From NCBI GenBank assembly GCA_902573325.1, contig CACGJH010000002.1, forward strand, positions 1-64,000: a DNA stretch of 64,000 bases. The letters run 5' to 3'. A program made the position numbers and the translations under genes. The notes below the pieces were generated by a model that worked only from the letters and a program-made list of their open reading frames with translations, ran no database searches and was not told the origin of the DNA. Below, in pieces: positions 1 to 7,930 of the stretch; position 1 is the first letter of the stretch, and each line of letters opens with the position of its first letter. Source of the DNA: an uncultured Alphaproteobacteria bacterium. Lineage in GTDB: Bacteria > Pseudomonadota > Alphaproteobacteria > HIMB59 > GCA-002718135.

Positions 1-1
1 A

Positions 2-64
2 GCAAGAGAAGTGATAACAGCTAATCTTTTCTTAGAATATATTTATAAAATTAGCTCTTCCTAG
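2..64 (+). CDS. C-terminal fragment of an unidentified protein (partial)
   Basis: Reading from base 2, twenty codons are open to a TAG at 62-64 and encode AREVITANLFLEYIYKISSS. The gene would run off the left edge of the window. Its TAG shares the tetranucleotide CTAG with the stop of the convergent folD gene. Shared stop tetranucleotides of this kind occur at three other convergent junctions in this window, which is the main support. Twenty residues are too few to assign a family. Confidence 0.35.
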   Translation, partial: AREVITANLFLEYIYKISSS

Positions 65-939
65 TCTATAAATTTTAATTTGAATGCTGTGGTTGTATTT
101 CTTAAAAGGCATGCAATTGTCATTGGCCCCACCCCTCCAGGCACTGGAGAAATTGCACTTACTTTATGTTCTACCTCACTAAATAAAACATCACCTACCA
201 ATTTTGATTTCTCCTCATTTATCTTTATTCTATTAATACCCACATCGATAATAATAGCACCTTCCTTAACCCAATCCTTATTTACAAACTCAGGCTTACC
301 AATTGCTGCTATTAAAATATCGGCTTTGTTGCAAATACTTTCAATATTTATAGTTTTTGAATGAACCGTCGTAACAGTACAAGACTCTTTTAATAATAAT
401 TGTGCCATAGGTTTTCCAACTATATTTGATCTTCCAATTACGACAGCATTTTTACCAGCTAAATTAATGTTAAGTTCTCTAAGAAGTAACAGACAGCCAT
501 AAGGAGTGCATGGTATCATTAGACTTTCATCATTCTTTTGGCTTATTGAGAGTTTGCCAACATTTAAAGGATGAAACCCATCAGCATCTTTTTCAGGCGC
601 TATACAATTTAAGACCACTTCTTCATTTATAGTTTTGGGTAAAGGAAGTTGAACAAGAATACCATTTACATCTTCATTATTGTTTAATTGATTAATCAAA
701 TTGATTAAATCATCTTGATTTACGGATTCTACTAAGTGATGATCAATTACATCAATCCCAACTTCTTTTGCAGCTTTTGTTTTAGCTTTTACATATACAC
801 TACTTGCAGCAACATTTCCTACTTGTATAACTGCAAGTCCAGGTACACGATTAGATTTTATTTTTATGTTTTCAATCTCAATTTTTAATCGATCTTTTAA
901 ATTTTGTGCTATTTTTTTTCCATCTAATATACGAGGCAT
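61..939 (-). CDS. folD: Bifunctional methylenetetrahydrofolate dehydrogenase / methenyltetrahydrofolate cyclohydrolase FolD
   Basis: FolD interconverts 5,10-methylene-, 5,10-methenyl- and 10-formyl-tetrahydrofolate in the cytosol, making NADPH and one-carbon units for purine and formyl-methionine synthesis. The 292-residue length is normal for the family. Visible landmarks are the substrate-site Y49xxxK53 with the catalytic lysine, VQLPLP at about 96-101, DADGFHP at 118-124, PCTP at 143-146, the dinucleotide-binding GRSNIVGKP at 169-177 and the C-terminal PGGVGPMT. It follows yggT by 2 bases on the same strand, so the two are probably co-transcribed. The assignment is from family motifs and is very secure. 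Confidence 0.97.
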   Translation of the reverse strand: MPRILDGKKIAQNLKDRLKIEIENIKIKSNRVPGLAVIQVGNVAASSVYVKAKTKAAKEVGIDVIDHHLVESVNQDDLINLINQLNNNEDVNGILVQLPLPKTINEEVVLNCIAPEKDADGFHPLNVGKLSISQKNDESLMIPCTPYGCLLLLRELNINLAGKNAVVIGRSNIVGKPMAQLLLKESCTVTTVHSKTINIESICNKADILIAAIGKPEFVNKDWVKEGAIIIDVGINRIKINEEKSKLVGDVLFSEVEHKVSAISPVPGGVGPMTIACLLRNTTTAFKLKFID

Positions 940-941
940 AA

Positions 942-1223
942 TTATCTAGGCCAATATTCAATTAATAAACTTTTTATAAACCACAAACCAAGATAAACGA
1001 CTATTGGAGATAAATCTATTGCGCCAAAAGTAGGCAAGTATCTTCTAACAAAATTTAAACTTGGCTCACATAATCGATATAAAGCATCAAGAATACTATA
1101 AACAAATCGATTGCCAGTATTAATTATATTAAAGTTTACTAACCAAGTTAGAATTATATAAATTATGAGAACAAACTGAAATAAGTTTATAATTTGAATA
1201 ATTAAATACAAAAGTGAGTTCAT
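942..1223 (-). CDS. YggT family membrane protein
   Basis: A 93-residue protein with two hydrophobic segments, roughly residues 3-27 and 70-88, separated by a polar stretch containing LYRLCEPSLNFVRRYLPTFG. That pattern (RxCEPxLxxxRxxLP) is typical of the YggT family of small inner-membrane proteins. Family members have been linked to osmotic shock tolerance or cell-division and thylakoid functions in other organisms, but the biochemical role is unknown. It lies directly upstream of folD with a 2-base gap, an arrangement also common in other alphaproteobacteria. Confidence 0.9.
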   Translation of the reverse strand: MNSLLYLIIQIINLFQFVLIIYIILTWLVNFNIINTGNRFVYSILDALYRLCEPSLNFVRRYLPTFGAIDLSPIVVYLGLWFIKSLLIEYWPR

Positions 1224-1277
1224 TATAAATTTTTATTTAATATCTATTATGCATTATGACTGTAATTTAATCAAAAA

Positions 1278-1302
1278 AAAAGCGGTCTTTAAGACCGCTT
1301 TT
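1278..1302 (-). terminator. Intrinsic terminator of the ABC binding-protein gene
   Basis: A 10-base-pair stem, AAAAGCGGTC with GACCGCTTTT, closes a 5-base loop and is followed on the minus strand by a further run of Ts. It begins 18 bases after the stop of the minus-strand binding-protein gene. It should separate that gene from the yggT-folD pair. It is one of only two canonical rho-independent terminators I can see in the window. Confidence 0.85.
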
Positions 1303-1320
1303 ATTAAAATAAAATTTGAT

Positions 1321-2154
1321 TTACATTGAGATATCTCTGCCAAACCACTCTTTAGTTATTTCAGCAGTAGTTCCATCTTTAGACATTTCTGCAATGGCAG
1401 CATTCCACATCTCTAAGATATCTGTATCCTCTTTTCTAACTGCTCCACCAACACCATCACCGAAGACTCCACCAGAAAAAGTTGGACCAGTAAATGCAAC
1501 GTCAACACCTCCATCAGATTCCATAAAATCAATAATTGATCCTACATCAGCTAGAACTGCATCACATCTTCCAGCTGCCAAATCTAAATTATGATCATCA
1601 ACTGCTTGATATAGTTTTACATCTACTGCGCCAGACATGTGTTTTTCTAAAAAATTTTGGTGAATTGTTGAAGATTGAACACAGACAGTTTTACCATCCA
1701 TTGCAGCAATTAATTGACCTATCGCAGCTTGTTCTTTTCCTCCTGCGTTATTAAGATTAACTTTAGCCATACCAGCAATATTTAAATTAGCTAAACCACT
1801 GTTTTTTAAAACAGCAAATCTTGCACCATCAGTCATATATCCAGTTGTAAAATTAACTTTTTCTTTTCTTTCTTCGGTAATAGACATTCCAGCAATAATA
1901 ATGTCATATTTGCCTTGAAGAAGGGCAGGTATTATACCATCCCAATCTTGAGTTACCCATTCGCATGTAACACCCATTCGTTCACAAGCTTCGTTACCAA
2001 AGTCTATTTCAGCACCTTCTAGTTCACCAGCAGAGTTTAAATTATTCCATGGTGGATAAGCACCTTCTGTACCAATTCTTATTGTCTGCGAATTTGCAAT
2101 TGATGCAACTCCAAAAATACCAATTGATAATAAGTATATTATAAATTTTTTCAC
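1321..2154 (-). CDS. ABC transporter substrate-binding protein, polar amino acid type (family 3)
   Basis: A 277-residue periplasmic binding protein with an N-terminal signal peptide (about residues 1-22, ending near ANSQ). The mature protein opens with RIGTEGAYPPWN and contains the family 3 signature DIIIAGMSITEERKEKVNFT, typical of lysine/arginine/ornithine, octopine or glutamine binders; the actual ligand cannot be read from sequence. The start is GTG at 2152-2154 behind a strong AAGGAGGA. A TATAAT lies at 2182-2187 upstream. No permease or ATPase gene is adjacent, and a terminator follows, so it is an independently transcribed, probably abundant, orphan binding protein. Confidence 0.93.
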   Translation of the reverse strand: MKKFIIYLLSIGIFGVASIANSQTIRIGTEGAYPPWNNLNSAGELEGAEIDFGNEACERMGVTCEWVTQDWDGIIPALLQGKYDIIIAGMSITEERKEKVNFTTGYMTDGARFAVLKNSGLANLNIAGMAKVNLNNAGGKEQAAIGQLIAAMDGKTVCVQSSTIHQNFLEKHMSGAVDVKLYQAVDDHNLDLAAGRCDAVLADVGSIIDFMESDGGVDVAFTGPTFSGGVFGDGVGGAVRKEDTDILEMWNAAIAEMSKDGTTAEITKEWFGRDISM

Positions 2155-2230
2155 GTTTCCTCCTTGAAGAAGTATTTCTAAATTATAAGGAAACCATATA
2201 AGCTAAATAAAAAAAAACAAAATAAATTGT

Positions 2231-2617
2231 TCAAACCTTTTTTGTTTTGGTCTTAATTAATACAAAAAATAAGCCAATTATTAGTAATATAAAAGGAAAA
2301 CTCCAAAGAAAAATATTATTATAATTCATAAGTGGTCTAAAAAGAATGTATTCACCATATCTTTCAGCTAAAAATTTCTTTATATCTTTCTCACTTTTAC
2401 CTTCCTGTAATTTTTGTTTAACTATTTTTTTGATATCATTTGAGAATTCAGCATCCGAGTCATAAATACTTTGGTTTTGACAAGTCATACATCGTAACTC
2501 TAGAGTTAATTTTTTTACTCTTTCATCGATAGTTTCTAGTGCATATATTTTGAAAGTAAAAAACATAAAACCTAAAATTGTTATATGTAAAATTCTAAAG
2601 AAGTGGCTCGATTTCAT
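2231..2617 (-). CDS. ccmH: Cytochrome c maturation protein CcmH (CycL)
   Basis: CcmH holds or reduces apocytochrome c in the periplasm before heme attachment. The 128-residue protein has an N-terminal hydrophobic leader, the diagnostic LRCMTCQNQ motif with C43 and C46, and a single C-terminal membrane segment (about 103-122). This is the short CycL type without the fused TPR (CcmI) domain. No ccmI follows in the window: the next gene is the ABC binding protein. Its start overlaps the end of ccmG by 23 bases, which suggests translational coupling. It is the last gene of the ccm run. Confidence 0.93.
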   Translation of the reverse strand: MKSSHFFRILHITILGFMFFTFKIYALETIDERVKKLTLELRCMTCQNQSIYDSDAEFSNDIKKIVKQKLQEGKSEKDIKKFLAERYGEYILFRPLMNYNNIFLWSFPFILLIIGLFFVLIKTKTKKV

Positions 2618-3119
2618 TTTTTAAAACATCCTTCGTTATTGGGCCCATAAATTTAAATATAATCTTACCTTCTTCATTAATTAAGTATGTTTCTGGCAAT
2701 CCAAAAACACCAAACTCTAAAGCAATTAATCCATCAGCATCTACACCAACAAAATCATATGGATTTCCATCATCTTCTAAATATTTTTTTGCGTCTGAAG
2801 TTGGATCTTTATGATTAAATCCCAACAAATATAGTTCAGGATATTTTTTACCTATTTCAAAAAAAAGTGGATGCTCTATTTTACAAGGACTACACCAAGA
2901 AGCAAAAAAATTAATTAAAGTCTTTCTATTTTTTATGTCTGTTGTTCTAATTATTTCCTTTGTATCGTACAAAGAAGTACTTTCAAAACTAGGTACATTT
3001 TTATTTAAGAGTGCACTAGGCGGCTTATTTGGATCTTTACCACTTAATAAATAAGTAAGTGAAAAAAAACATATTATTAAAAGTATGATTAAAGGTGTTA
3101 AAATTATTATTCTATTCAT
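2595..3119 (-). CDS. ccmG: Thiol:disulfide interchange protein CcmG (DsbE)
   Basis: A membrane-anchored, periplasm-facing thioredoxin-like protein that keeps the CxxCH cysteines of apocytochrome c reduced. An N-terminal membrane segment (about residues 5-25) is followed by a TlpA-like domain with the active site W75-CSPC-79 and the cis-proline loop GLPETYLI. A longer reading is open upstream, but I place the start at the ATG at 3117-3119. This ATG overlaps the ccmF stop as ATGA and puts the hydrophobic anchor at the N terminus. The protein is then 174 residues. Confidence 0.94.
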   Translation of the reverse strand: MNRIIILTPLIILLIICFFSLTYLLSGKDPNKPPSALLNKNVPSFESTSLYDTKEIIRTTDIKNRKTLINFFASWCSPCKIEHPLFFEIGKKYPELYLLGFNHKDPTSDAKKYLEDDGNPYDFVGVDADGLIALEFGVFGLPETYLINEEGKIIFKFMGPITKDVLKNEIEPLL

Positions 3120-4978
3120 CTTCTTGTAACTGCTATTAACCCAGAATAAATCATTATTATCACTCCAAGCCATATAAAGCTAACAAATGGATTTATTAAA
3201 ACTTTTACAAACCATTCATTATCTTTTTGATCACCAAGGATAAAATATATATCCTTATTCCACTGATGTAAAATACCGGCTTCAGATGTAATCATCTTTG
3301 ACACTGGATAATAATTTTTTCCAGCCTCTATTTCTTTTGATTGATTTTTTTCAATATCAAACAAGAATTTTCCTCTTAAAGATTGAAAATTAGTTTGATT
3401 AGTTGTTTCTATTTTTTCAAACAAAACTGTCTTTCCATTTATATTAAACTTATCTCCTTCACTAAGGTTAAAATCTAGCTCATTTTGAAAAACACTAGAA
3501 CAAGTGATACCAACTATAGCAATACCAACACCAATATGCGCTACATGAGGATTAATTATTTTAAAAAACTTAATGTTAATTTTAATTTTATACGAAGAAA
3601 ATATAGCAATTATTGAAGCTAATATTATCCAAAAACCTAAAAGTAACCCAACAAAACCCCATGTATTAAAATCCAAAAAATATGATTGAATTAGAACTAA
3701 AACACTTAAGATAATAAAAGCTAGAACATATTTTTTTGAATTATTTATCTTATTTGTTTGCCAGGATAAAATTGGTGCAATACTCATTAATAAAAAACCA
3801 GGGATCATTATAGGAATTACAGTTGCATTAAAATAAGGACCTCCTACCGATATTCTCTTATTATACAAAACTTCAATTATAATTGGGTATATAGTTCCTA
3901 AAAGAATAGTTAATGTTGCTATAATCATTAGAATATTATTTATTACAAGTGCTGAAACCTTATTGATAAATAACAAGTTTAAAGGATTTGATTTATTTGG
4001 TTCTTTTAACAAGAAAACTAAGAAACCAAATCCAGTTACAATAAAAAAAATCAATAATATAAATATGCCTCTAGATGCATCTGCTGCAAATGAATGTACA
4101 CTTGTTAAGATTCCAGATCTTACCAAAAATGTTCCAAAAACACTTAATGAAAAGCATAGAATTGATAAAAAAACTATCCACTTTTTAATAGCTTGTTCAC
4201 CTCTTACCATCATGAGAGAATGAACTAATGCAAGTCCAGCAATCCAAGGCATTAGTGAAATATTTTCGACTGGATCCCAAAACCACCAACCACCCCATCC
4301 TAATTCGTAGTATGCCCAATATGAACCTAGAGCTATCCCACCAGTTAAAAAAGTCCAACTAATCATTGACCATTTTTTTGCAACATAAAGCCATTCATCA
4401 TCTGTATTTTGAAATAAACCTGCAATAGCAATACTGAAAACTATGGAATAACCAACGTAGCCTGCATATAAAATTGGAGGGTGAACAGCTAAACCTGGAT
4501 CTTGTAAAATTGGATTTAAACCCAAACCTTCGTTTATTAAAATTGAATTAACTAAAAATGGATTAGACGTAAAGATGATAAAGAGACCAAATAAAATATG
4601 AAGTAAAGATTGGATAATTAAAGTTAATCTTTGAAATCCTGCATCAATATTTTTTGTAAAAGAAAAAAAGAAACTAAAAATAGATAATATACTTAACCAC
4701 AAAAGCATCGAACCTTCATGATTTCCCCAAGTACCTGAAATTTTATATATTAATGGTTTATTTGAGTGAGAGTTTTGAAAGACATTATAATTTGAGAAAT
4801 CAGATACCACATAGGCATACATTAATGAAAAAAAAGATAACAAAGTTAATAATGATGACAAACGGATGAATAAGTTAAATTTCTGTTTTTGAAATTTAAA
4901 GATGTATCTAGATAAAAATAAGTAAAAATTAATACCAATAGCAAAAACTAAGCTAAAAAAACCAACTAATGAACTCAT
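3116..4978 (-). CDS. ccmF: Cytochrome c heme lyase subunit CcmF
   Basis: CcmF is the polytopic membrane core of the System I heme lyase: it takes heme from holo-CcmE and ligates it to the CxxCH motif of apocytochrome c. The 620-residue protein is rich in membrane segments. It shows GTWGNHEGS at 82-90, the histidine loop AVHPP (H166), the tryptophan-rich WWD segment GWGGWWFWDPVEN at about 227-239 and a conserved LVHS histidine near 253. It overlaps ccmE by 4 bases upstream and ccmG by 3 downstream, so this is a tightly coupled operon. Confidence 0.97.
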   Translation of the reverse strand: MSSLVGFFSLVFAIGINFYLFLSRYIFKFQKQKFNLFIRLSSLLTLLSFFSLMYAYVVSDFSNYNVFQNSHSNKPLIYKISGTWGNHEGSMLLWLSILSIFSFFFSFTKNIDAGFQRLTLIIQSLLHILFGLFIIFTSNPFLVNSILINEGLGLNPILQDPGLAVHPPILYAGYVGYSIVFSIAIAGLFQNTDDEWLYVAKKWSMISWTFLTGGIALGSYWAYYELGWGGWWFWDPVENISLMPWIAGLALVHSLMMVRGEQAIKKWIVFLSILCFSLSVFGTFLVRSGILTSVHSFAADASRGIFILLIFFIVTGFGFLVFLLKEPNKSNPLNLLFINKVSALVINNILMIIATLTILLGTIYPIIIEVLYNKRISVGGPYFNATVIPIMIPGFLLMSIAPILSWQTNKINNSKKYVLAFIILSVLVLIQSYFLDFNTWGFVGLLLGFWIILASIIAIFSSYKIKINIKFFKIINPHVAHIGVGIAIVGITCSSVFQNELDFNLSEGDKFNINGKTVLFEKIETTNQTNFQSLRGKFLFDIEKNQSKEIEAGKNYYPVSKMITSEAGILHQWNKDIYFILGDQKDNEWFVKVLINPFVSFIWLGVIIMIYSGLIAVTRR

Positions 4979-5415
4979 TTATATTTTTTATTCCAATAAC
5001 CTGTATTTTTCAGATCTTCTTTGATTGATGCTGGCATATAATTTTCATCATGTTTTGCAAATACATTAGTTGCATTAAAAATATCTTTATTAACAAAAGC
5101 ACCCTCTATAACGGCACCTTGGCCTTCTCTAAATAAATCAGGAAGAATTCCATTGAAAGTAACAAGTATAGATGCTTTTTCATCAGTAATTTTAAATTTA
5201 AATGAATTTGAAGAAATTTTATTAAAACTATCATTTTCTACAAAACCGCCTATTCTTATCGTTTCATTTATTACGATATCTAGCTTATCAATCTCAGATG
5301 GCGTGTAAAAATACGACACATTTTCTCTTGTATTATATAAAATAAGTAAAACTGCACTTAGTATAATTACCAAGGTAAGCAATATAAGCAACAATCTTTG
5401 AAATCGTAAACTCAT
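4975..5415 (-). CDS. ccmE: Heme chaperone CcmE
   Basis: CcmE carries heme covalently in the periplasm between CcmABCD and CcmF. The 146-residue protein has one N-terminal membrane anchor (about 7-27) and an OB-fold domain. It ends in the heme-attachment motif H122-DENY-126, in which the histidine binds the heme vinyl group and the tyrosine is an axial ligand. This is the HxxxY form common to proteobacteria. It is directly preceded by ccmD, whose stop TAA abuts the ccmE ATG. Confidence 0.96.
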   Translation of the reverse strand: MSLRFQRLLLILLTLVIILSAVLLILYNTRENVSYFYTPSEIDKLDIVINETIRIGGFVENDSFNKISSNSFKFKITDEKASILVTFNGILPDLFREGQGAVIEGAFVNKDIFNATNVFAKHDENYMPASIKEDLKNTGYWNKKYK

Positions 5416-5517
5416 TTACTTTTTTATTCTTCTAAATTTTAGGTAACTATGAAGTAACAACAAAATAATTAAAAGAAAGGCTAGAAAGTATGATCCAAAT
5501 ATATACCAGAAATACAT
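5416..5517 (-). CDS. ccmD: Heme exporter accessory protein CcmD (33 residues)
   Basis: A short ORF between ccmC and ccmE encodes 33 residues: MYFWYIFGSYFLAF at the N terminus, a leucine/isoleucine-rich membrane helix, and a basic tail ending KFRRIKK. This is the expected CcmD form: one membrane span with a positively charged cytoplasmic end. CcmD stabilises the CcmABC-holoCcmE complex and helps release CcmE. Position and topology identify it; the primary sequence of CcmD is poorly conserved everywhere. A weak ribosome-binding site (AAGGA) lies about 5 bases before the ATG. The stop TAA is followed immediately by the ccmE ATG. Confidence 0.85.
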   Translation of the reverse strand: MYFWYIFGSYFLAFLLIILLLLHSYLKFRRIKK

Positions 5518-5578
5518 AATCCTTATTAGCAAAAATATTTAGGAAAGATACTTAATCAAAAGGACTAAAAGTCACAAA

Positions 5579-6277
5579 TTAAATTAGATTAGATTTTCTT
5601 GAAATTATCTCTATTTTAATTCTTAAAATAGCTATTGCTAACCCAACCATAATAAATGCAAAAGTCATTATAATTAAAGGTATCATCATTGAAGGATCAA
5701 TGCTGGGTTTTGATAACTTACTTATTGTTGCCGGTTGATGTAAGGTATTCCACCAATCTACAGAAAATTTAACTATGGGTAGGTTTATCGATCCAACAAG
5801 AACAAATATTGCTACAACTTTTTCTCTTACAATTCTATTTTCAAAAGATAAATTCATAAAAATAATAATAAGATAAATAATAAAAAGTATTGCCACTGAG
5901 GTTAGACGTGCATCCCATACCCACCAAGTACCCCACATTGGTTTACCCCACAAAGATCCGCTTATTATACATATTAGAGTAAAGACTGCTCCAATGGGAG
6001 CTACTGCCGTGTTAATAATAAATCCAAACGGTATTCTAAAGGCTAATCCAGCAATACTATATAATGTCATTATAGCATAGGTAAGTAATGCTAACCAAGC
6101 ACTAGGCACATGAACATACATTATCCGTACAGTTGATCCTTGTTGATAATCATCTGGCGATAAATAAAAAGAAAACAATAATCCTAAAGCAAACAATATG
6201 ATTGATAAGATCAGTAATGGTTTAAATACATAATCAGCTATCTTATTAAATTTGCTAGGATTAACTAAGAACTTCAT
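5579..6277 (-). CDS. ccmC: Heme transporter/handling protein CcmC
   Basis: CcmC is a six-helix membrane protein that presents heme to CcmE. In this 232-residue protein the WWD domain, WGKPMWGTWWVWDARLTS, sits at about 110-127, flanked by the heme-ligand histidines in VHVPSAW (H56) and LHQPATI (about H179). These are the hallmarks of the CcmC subgroup of heme-handling proteins. The gene follows ccmB by 2 bases and precedes ccmD by 61 bases, the only loose junction in the operon. Confidence 0.96.
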   Translation of the reverse strand: MKFLVNPSKFNKIADYVFKPLLILSIILFALGLLFSFYLSPDDYQQGSTVRIMYVHVPSAWLALLTYAIMTLYSIAGLAFRIPFGFIINTAVAPIGAVFTLICIISGSLWGKPMWGTWWVWDARLTSVAILFIIYLIIIFMNLSFENRIVREKVVAIFVLVGSINLPIVKFSVDWWNTLHQPATISKLSKPSIDPSMMIPLIIMTFAFIMVGLAIAILRIKIEIISRKSNLI

Positions 6278-6279
6278 AT

Positions 6280-6951
6280 TTAATTATTTTCTAATGAAAG
6301 TTTAAGACACAATCCACTTGCCCAGGGATTTATGGCAAAAACTATTAATAAAATTCCAAATAATATATTTATAAGAGAATTAAAGTTCTCTTCCATATTA
6401 ATAATACCTACTGAAAAAATAATTATTGGAACACTAAATATCATAACTATCACACTACCCAGAAGAAAGTTCCTTTGATTCATTAGGTTCATGGAAGATG
6501 AAATTGAGCCTAAACAGGATAGAGTAAGTGACCCTATGCCAAAACTTACTAATAAGTACATGAGTTTATCACTCTCAATATTTAGTAAAATACAAGCAAT
6601 TGGTATTGATAATAAAAAAGGTATCTGTACAAATAAAAAGTGTGAAAAAGTTTTTAAGATAGCAATAAAACCATAACTGAACCCGTTTAAATGTATAATC
6701 AATAGATTACCATTCTCAAAGTCATCTTGATAAAATTTCTTTAGGGATAATGTAGAACTTAGTAACAATAACGTCCACACTATAGCTACTCCTATAACAG
6801 AAATTGTTTCCTTATTTGGACCAACAGAGAAAATAAATATAAATATAGATACAAAAAAGAAAATAATATTAGTTAAAATATCTTGAAAACCACTTATGTT
6901 TAATTTGTATTCTCTGTAATAAAAGAATAAAATTTTATTAAAAAATTTCAT
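6280..6951 (-). CDS. ccmB: Heme exporter membrane subunit CcmB
   Basis: A 223-residue protein with about six hydrophobic segments and the opening FFYYREYKLNISGFQDILTN, matching the CcmB family (REL/RE-type N terminus). With CcmA and CcmC it forms the ABC-type complex whose ATP hydrolysis releases holo-CcmE. It lies 5 bases after ccmA and 2 before ccmC. Most of the family identity comes from its position and hydropathy, since CcmB proteins diverge considerably in AT-rich genomes. Confidence 0.93.
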   Translation of the reverse strand: MKFFNKILFFYYREYKLNISGFQDILTNIIFFFVSIFIFIFSVGPNKETISVIGVAIVWTLLLLSSTLSLKKFYQDDFENGNLLIIHLNGFSYGFIAILKTFSHFLFVQIPFLLSIPIACILLNIESDKLMYLLVSFGIGSLTLSCLGSISSSMNLMNQRNFLLGSVIVMIFSVPIIIFSVGIINMEENFNSLINILFGILLIVFAINPWASGLCLKLSLENN

Positions 6952-6956
6952 AATAT

Positions 6957-7562
6957 TTATAAATTAACTTCTTCTGTAACATAAATTCCTGGATTTTGAT
7001 GTGAGCTAAAAATTATTGATCCTTCTTGAGCACAATGGTCTTCAAAGGTTTGTTTCATTAATTCAATTGAACTTTCATCTAAGTTTGAAAGAGGCTCGTC
7101 TAAAATCCAGACACTTTTATTTTCTATGATTAATCTTAAAAATTCTAATTTTTTAGTTTCTCCTAGAGATAATGTTCCAACTTTTTGATTTAAATAGTTT
7201 TCTAACTTTAAAGTCTTTAATGCAGTTTCAATTTGAGAATTATTAATATTTGAACAAAAAAATCTTTTCCAAATATTTATATTATCTTTTAAAGTTAATT
7301 TTTTTAGACTCGAGGTTTTATCGGAAATATATGTAACATGATTATAGAAATCATATAAATTTTTTTTCAATAATTTTCCTTTCCAATATATAGATCCAAA
7401 AGATGGTTCTATTATATTTAATATTGCTTTTAGTAAGGTAGTTTTGCCAGAACCGTTTTTTCCTTTTAAGATAGTAATATTCCCAGATGTAAGGGACAGA
7501 TTAACTTTTTCAAAAATTTTTTTGTCTAATCTATCTACCGACAAATCTTTAACAATTATCAT
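6957..7562 (-). CDS. ccmA: Cytochrome c maturation ABC transporter ATPase CcmA
   Basis: The ATPase of the CcmABCD complex. This about 201-residue protein has a Walker A loop GKNGSGKTT near residues 34-42, the ABC signature LSLGETKK, Walker B ILDEPLSNLD and the switch histidine in FSSHQ. I use the ATG at 7560-7562; a GTG immediately upstream (7563-7565) is possible and adds one residue. It heads the ccmABCDEFGH operon. I see no strong promoter in the 30 bases before it. Confidence 0.94.
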   Translation of the reverse strand: MIIVKDLSVDRLDKKIFEKVNLSLTSGNITILKGKNGSGKTTLLKAILNIIEPSFGSIYWKGKLLKKNLYDFYNHVTYISDKTSSLKKLTLKDNINIWKRFFCSNINNSQIETALKTLKLENYLNQKVGTLSLGETKKLEFLRLIIENKSVWILDEPLSNLDESSIELMKQTFEDHCAQEGSIIFSSHQNPGIYVTEEVNL

Positions 7563-7600
7563 CACTAAGATTTAATTACTTTTTAATTTAAAACAATAAA

Positions 7601-7623
7601 AAAACGGGGCAGAACCCCGTTTT
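7601..7623 (-). terminator. Intrinsic terminator of the lysine-rich protein gene
   Basis: A perfect 9-base-pair stem, AAAACGGGG with CCCCGTTTT, has a 5-base loop and continues into Ts on the minus strand. It lies 68 bases beyond the stop of the lysine-rich protein and just upstream of ccmA. It should prevent read-through from that gene into the ccm operon. The upper half of the stem is symmetrical, so weak function on the plus strand is possible. Confidence 0.88.
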
Positions 7624-7690
7624 GTCTTTATGAAAAAGATAAGAAAAAGAAAACTTTAAATTAAAGTTTTCTTGAAAAAAAGAAGTATAT

Positions 7691-7867
7691 CTATCTTCTC
7701 TTTTTCTTCTTTTTAGCAGCTTTTTTCTTTTTCTTTTTAGGAGCTGCTTTTTTCTTTTTCTTAGGAGCAGCTTTTTTCTTTTTCTTTTTAGGAGCTGCTT
7801 TTTTCTTTTTCTTAGGAGCTGCTTTTTTCTTTTTCTTTGGAGCAGCTTTCTTTTTCTTCTTAGCCAT
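7691..7867 (-). CDS. Small poly-lysine, histone H1-like protein
   Basis: A 58-residue protein built from repeats of AAP followed by five or six lysines, ending KKKKKRR; 37 of 58 residues are lysine. It has no folded domain. Composition matches the lysine/alanine/proline tails of histone H1-like and HU-tail proteins, so nucleoid or RNA binding is the likely role (inference). The start is the ATG at 7865-7867, six bases after AAGGAG. The frame stays open upstream through an in-frame ATG at 7910-7912, which would add MEGGSSGVTKYKEYF, but that start has no Shine-Dalgarno. It is a single-gene unit with its own promoter, operator-like palindrome, leader hairpin and terminator, so it is probably highly expressed and controlled. 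Confidence 0.8.
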   Translation of the reverse strand: MAKKKKKAAPKKKKKAAPKKKKKAAPKKKKKKAAPKKKKKAAPKKKKKKAAKKKKKRR

Positions 7868-7894
7868 AAAATACTCCTTGTATTTTGTTACCCC

Positions 7895-7910
7895 GGAGGA
7901 ACCCCCCTCC
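7895..7910 (-). promoter_or_regulatory. Leader hairpin before the lysine-rich protein
   Basis: On the minus strand GGAGG (7906-7910) can pair with CCTCC (7895-7899) across a GGGGTT loop. The same CCTCC can instead pair with the real Shine-Dalgarno AAGGAG at 7874-7879. The leader could therefore switch between sequestered and open ribosome-binding states. This is structural reasoning only; no known riboswitch consensus is evident. Confidence 0.5.
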
Positions 7911-7930
7911 ATTATCACTTAAGTGATAAT
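7911..7930. promoter_or_regulatory. Perfect 20-base palindrome overlapping the start-site region
   Basis: ATTATCACTTAAGTGATAAT is a perfect inverted repeat. It overlaps the last two bases of the TATAAT at 7929-7934 and covers the expected transcription start of the lysine-rich protein gene. A palindrome so placed is typical of a repressor operator. It has no T tract, which argues against a terminator. The binding protein is unknown. Confidence 0.6.

Noticed and set aside
7691-7867. Short AT-rich tandem repeats as a non-coding element
   Set aside because: The repeats are in frame, start at an ATG with a good Shine-Dalgarno and end at a terminator, so they are coding.
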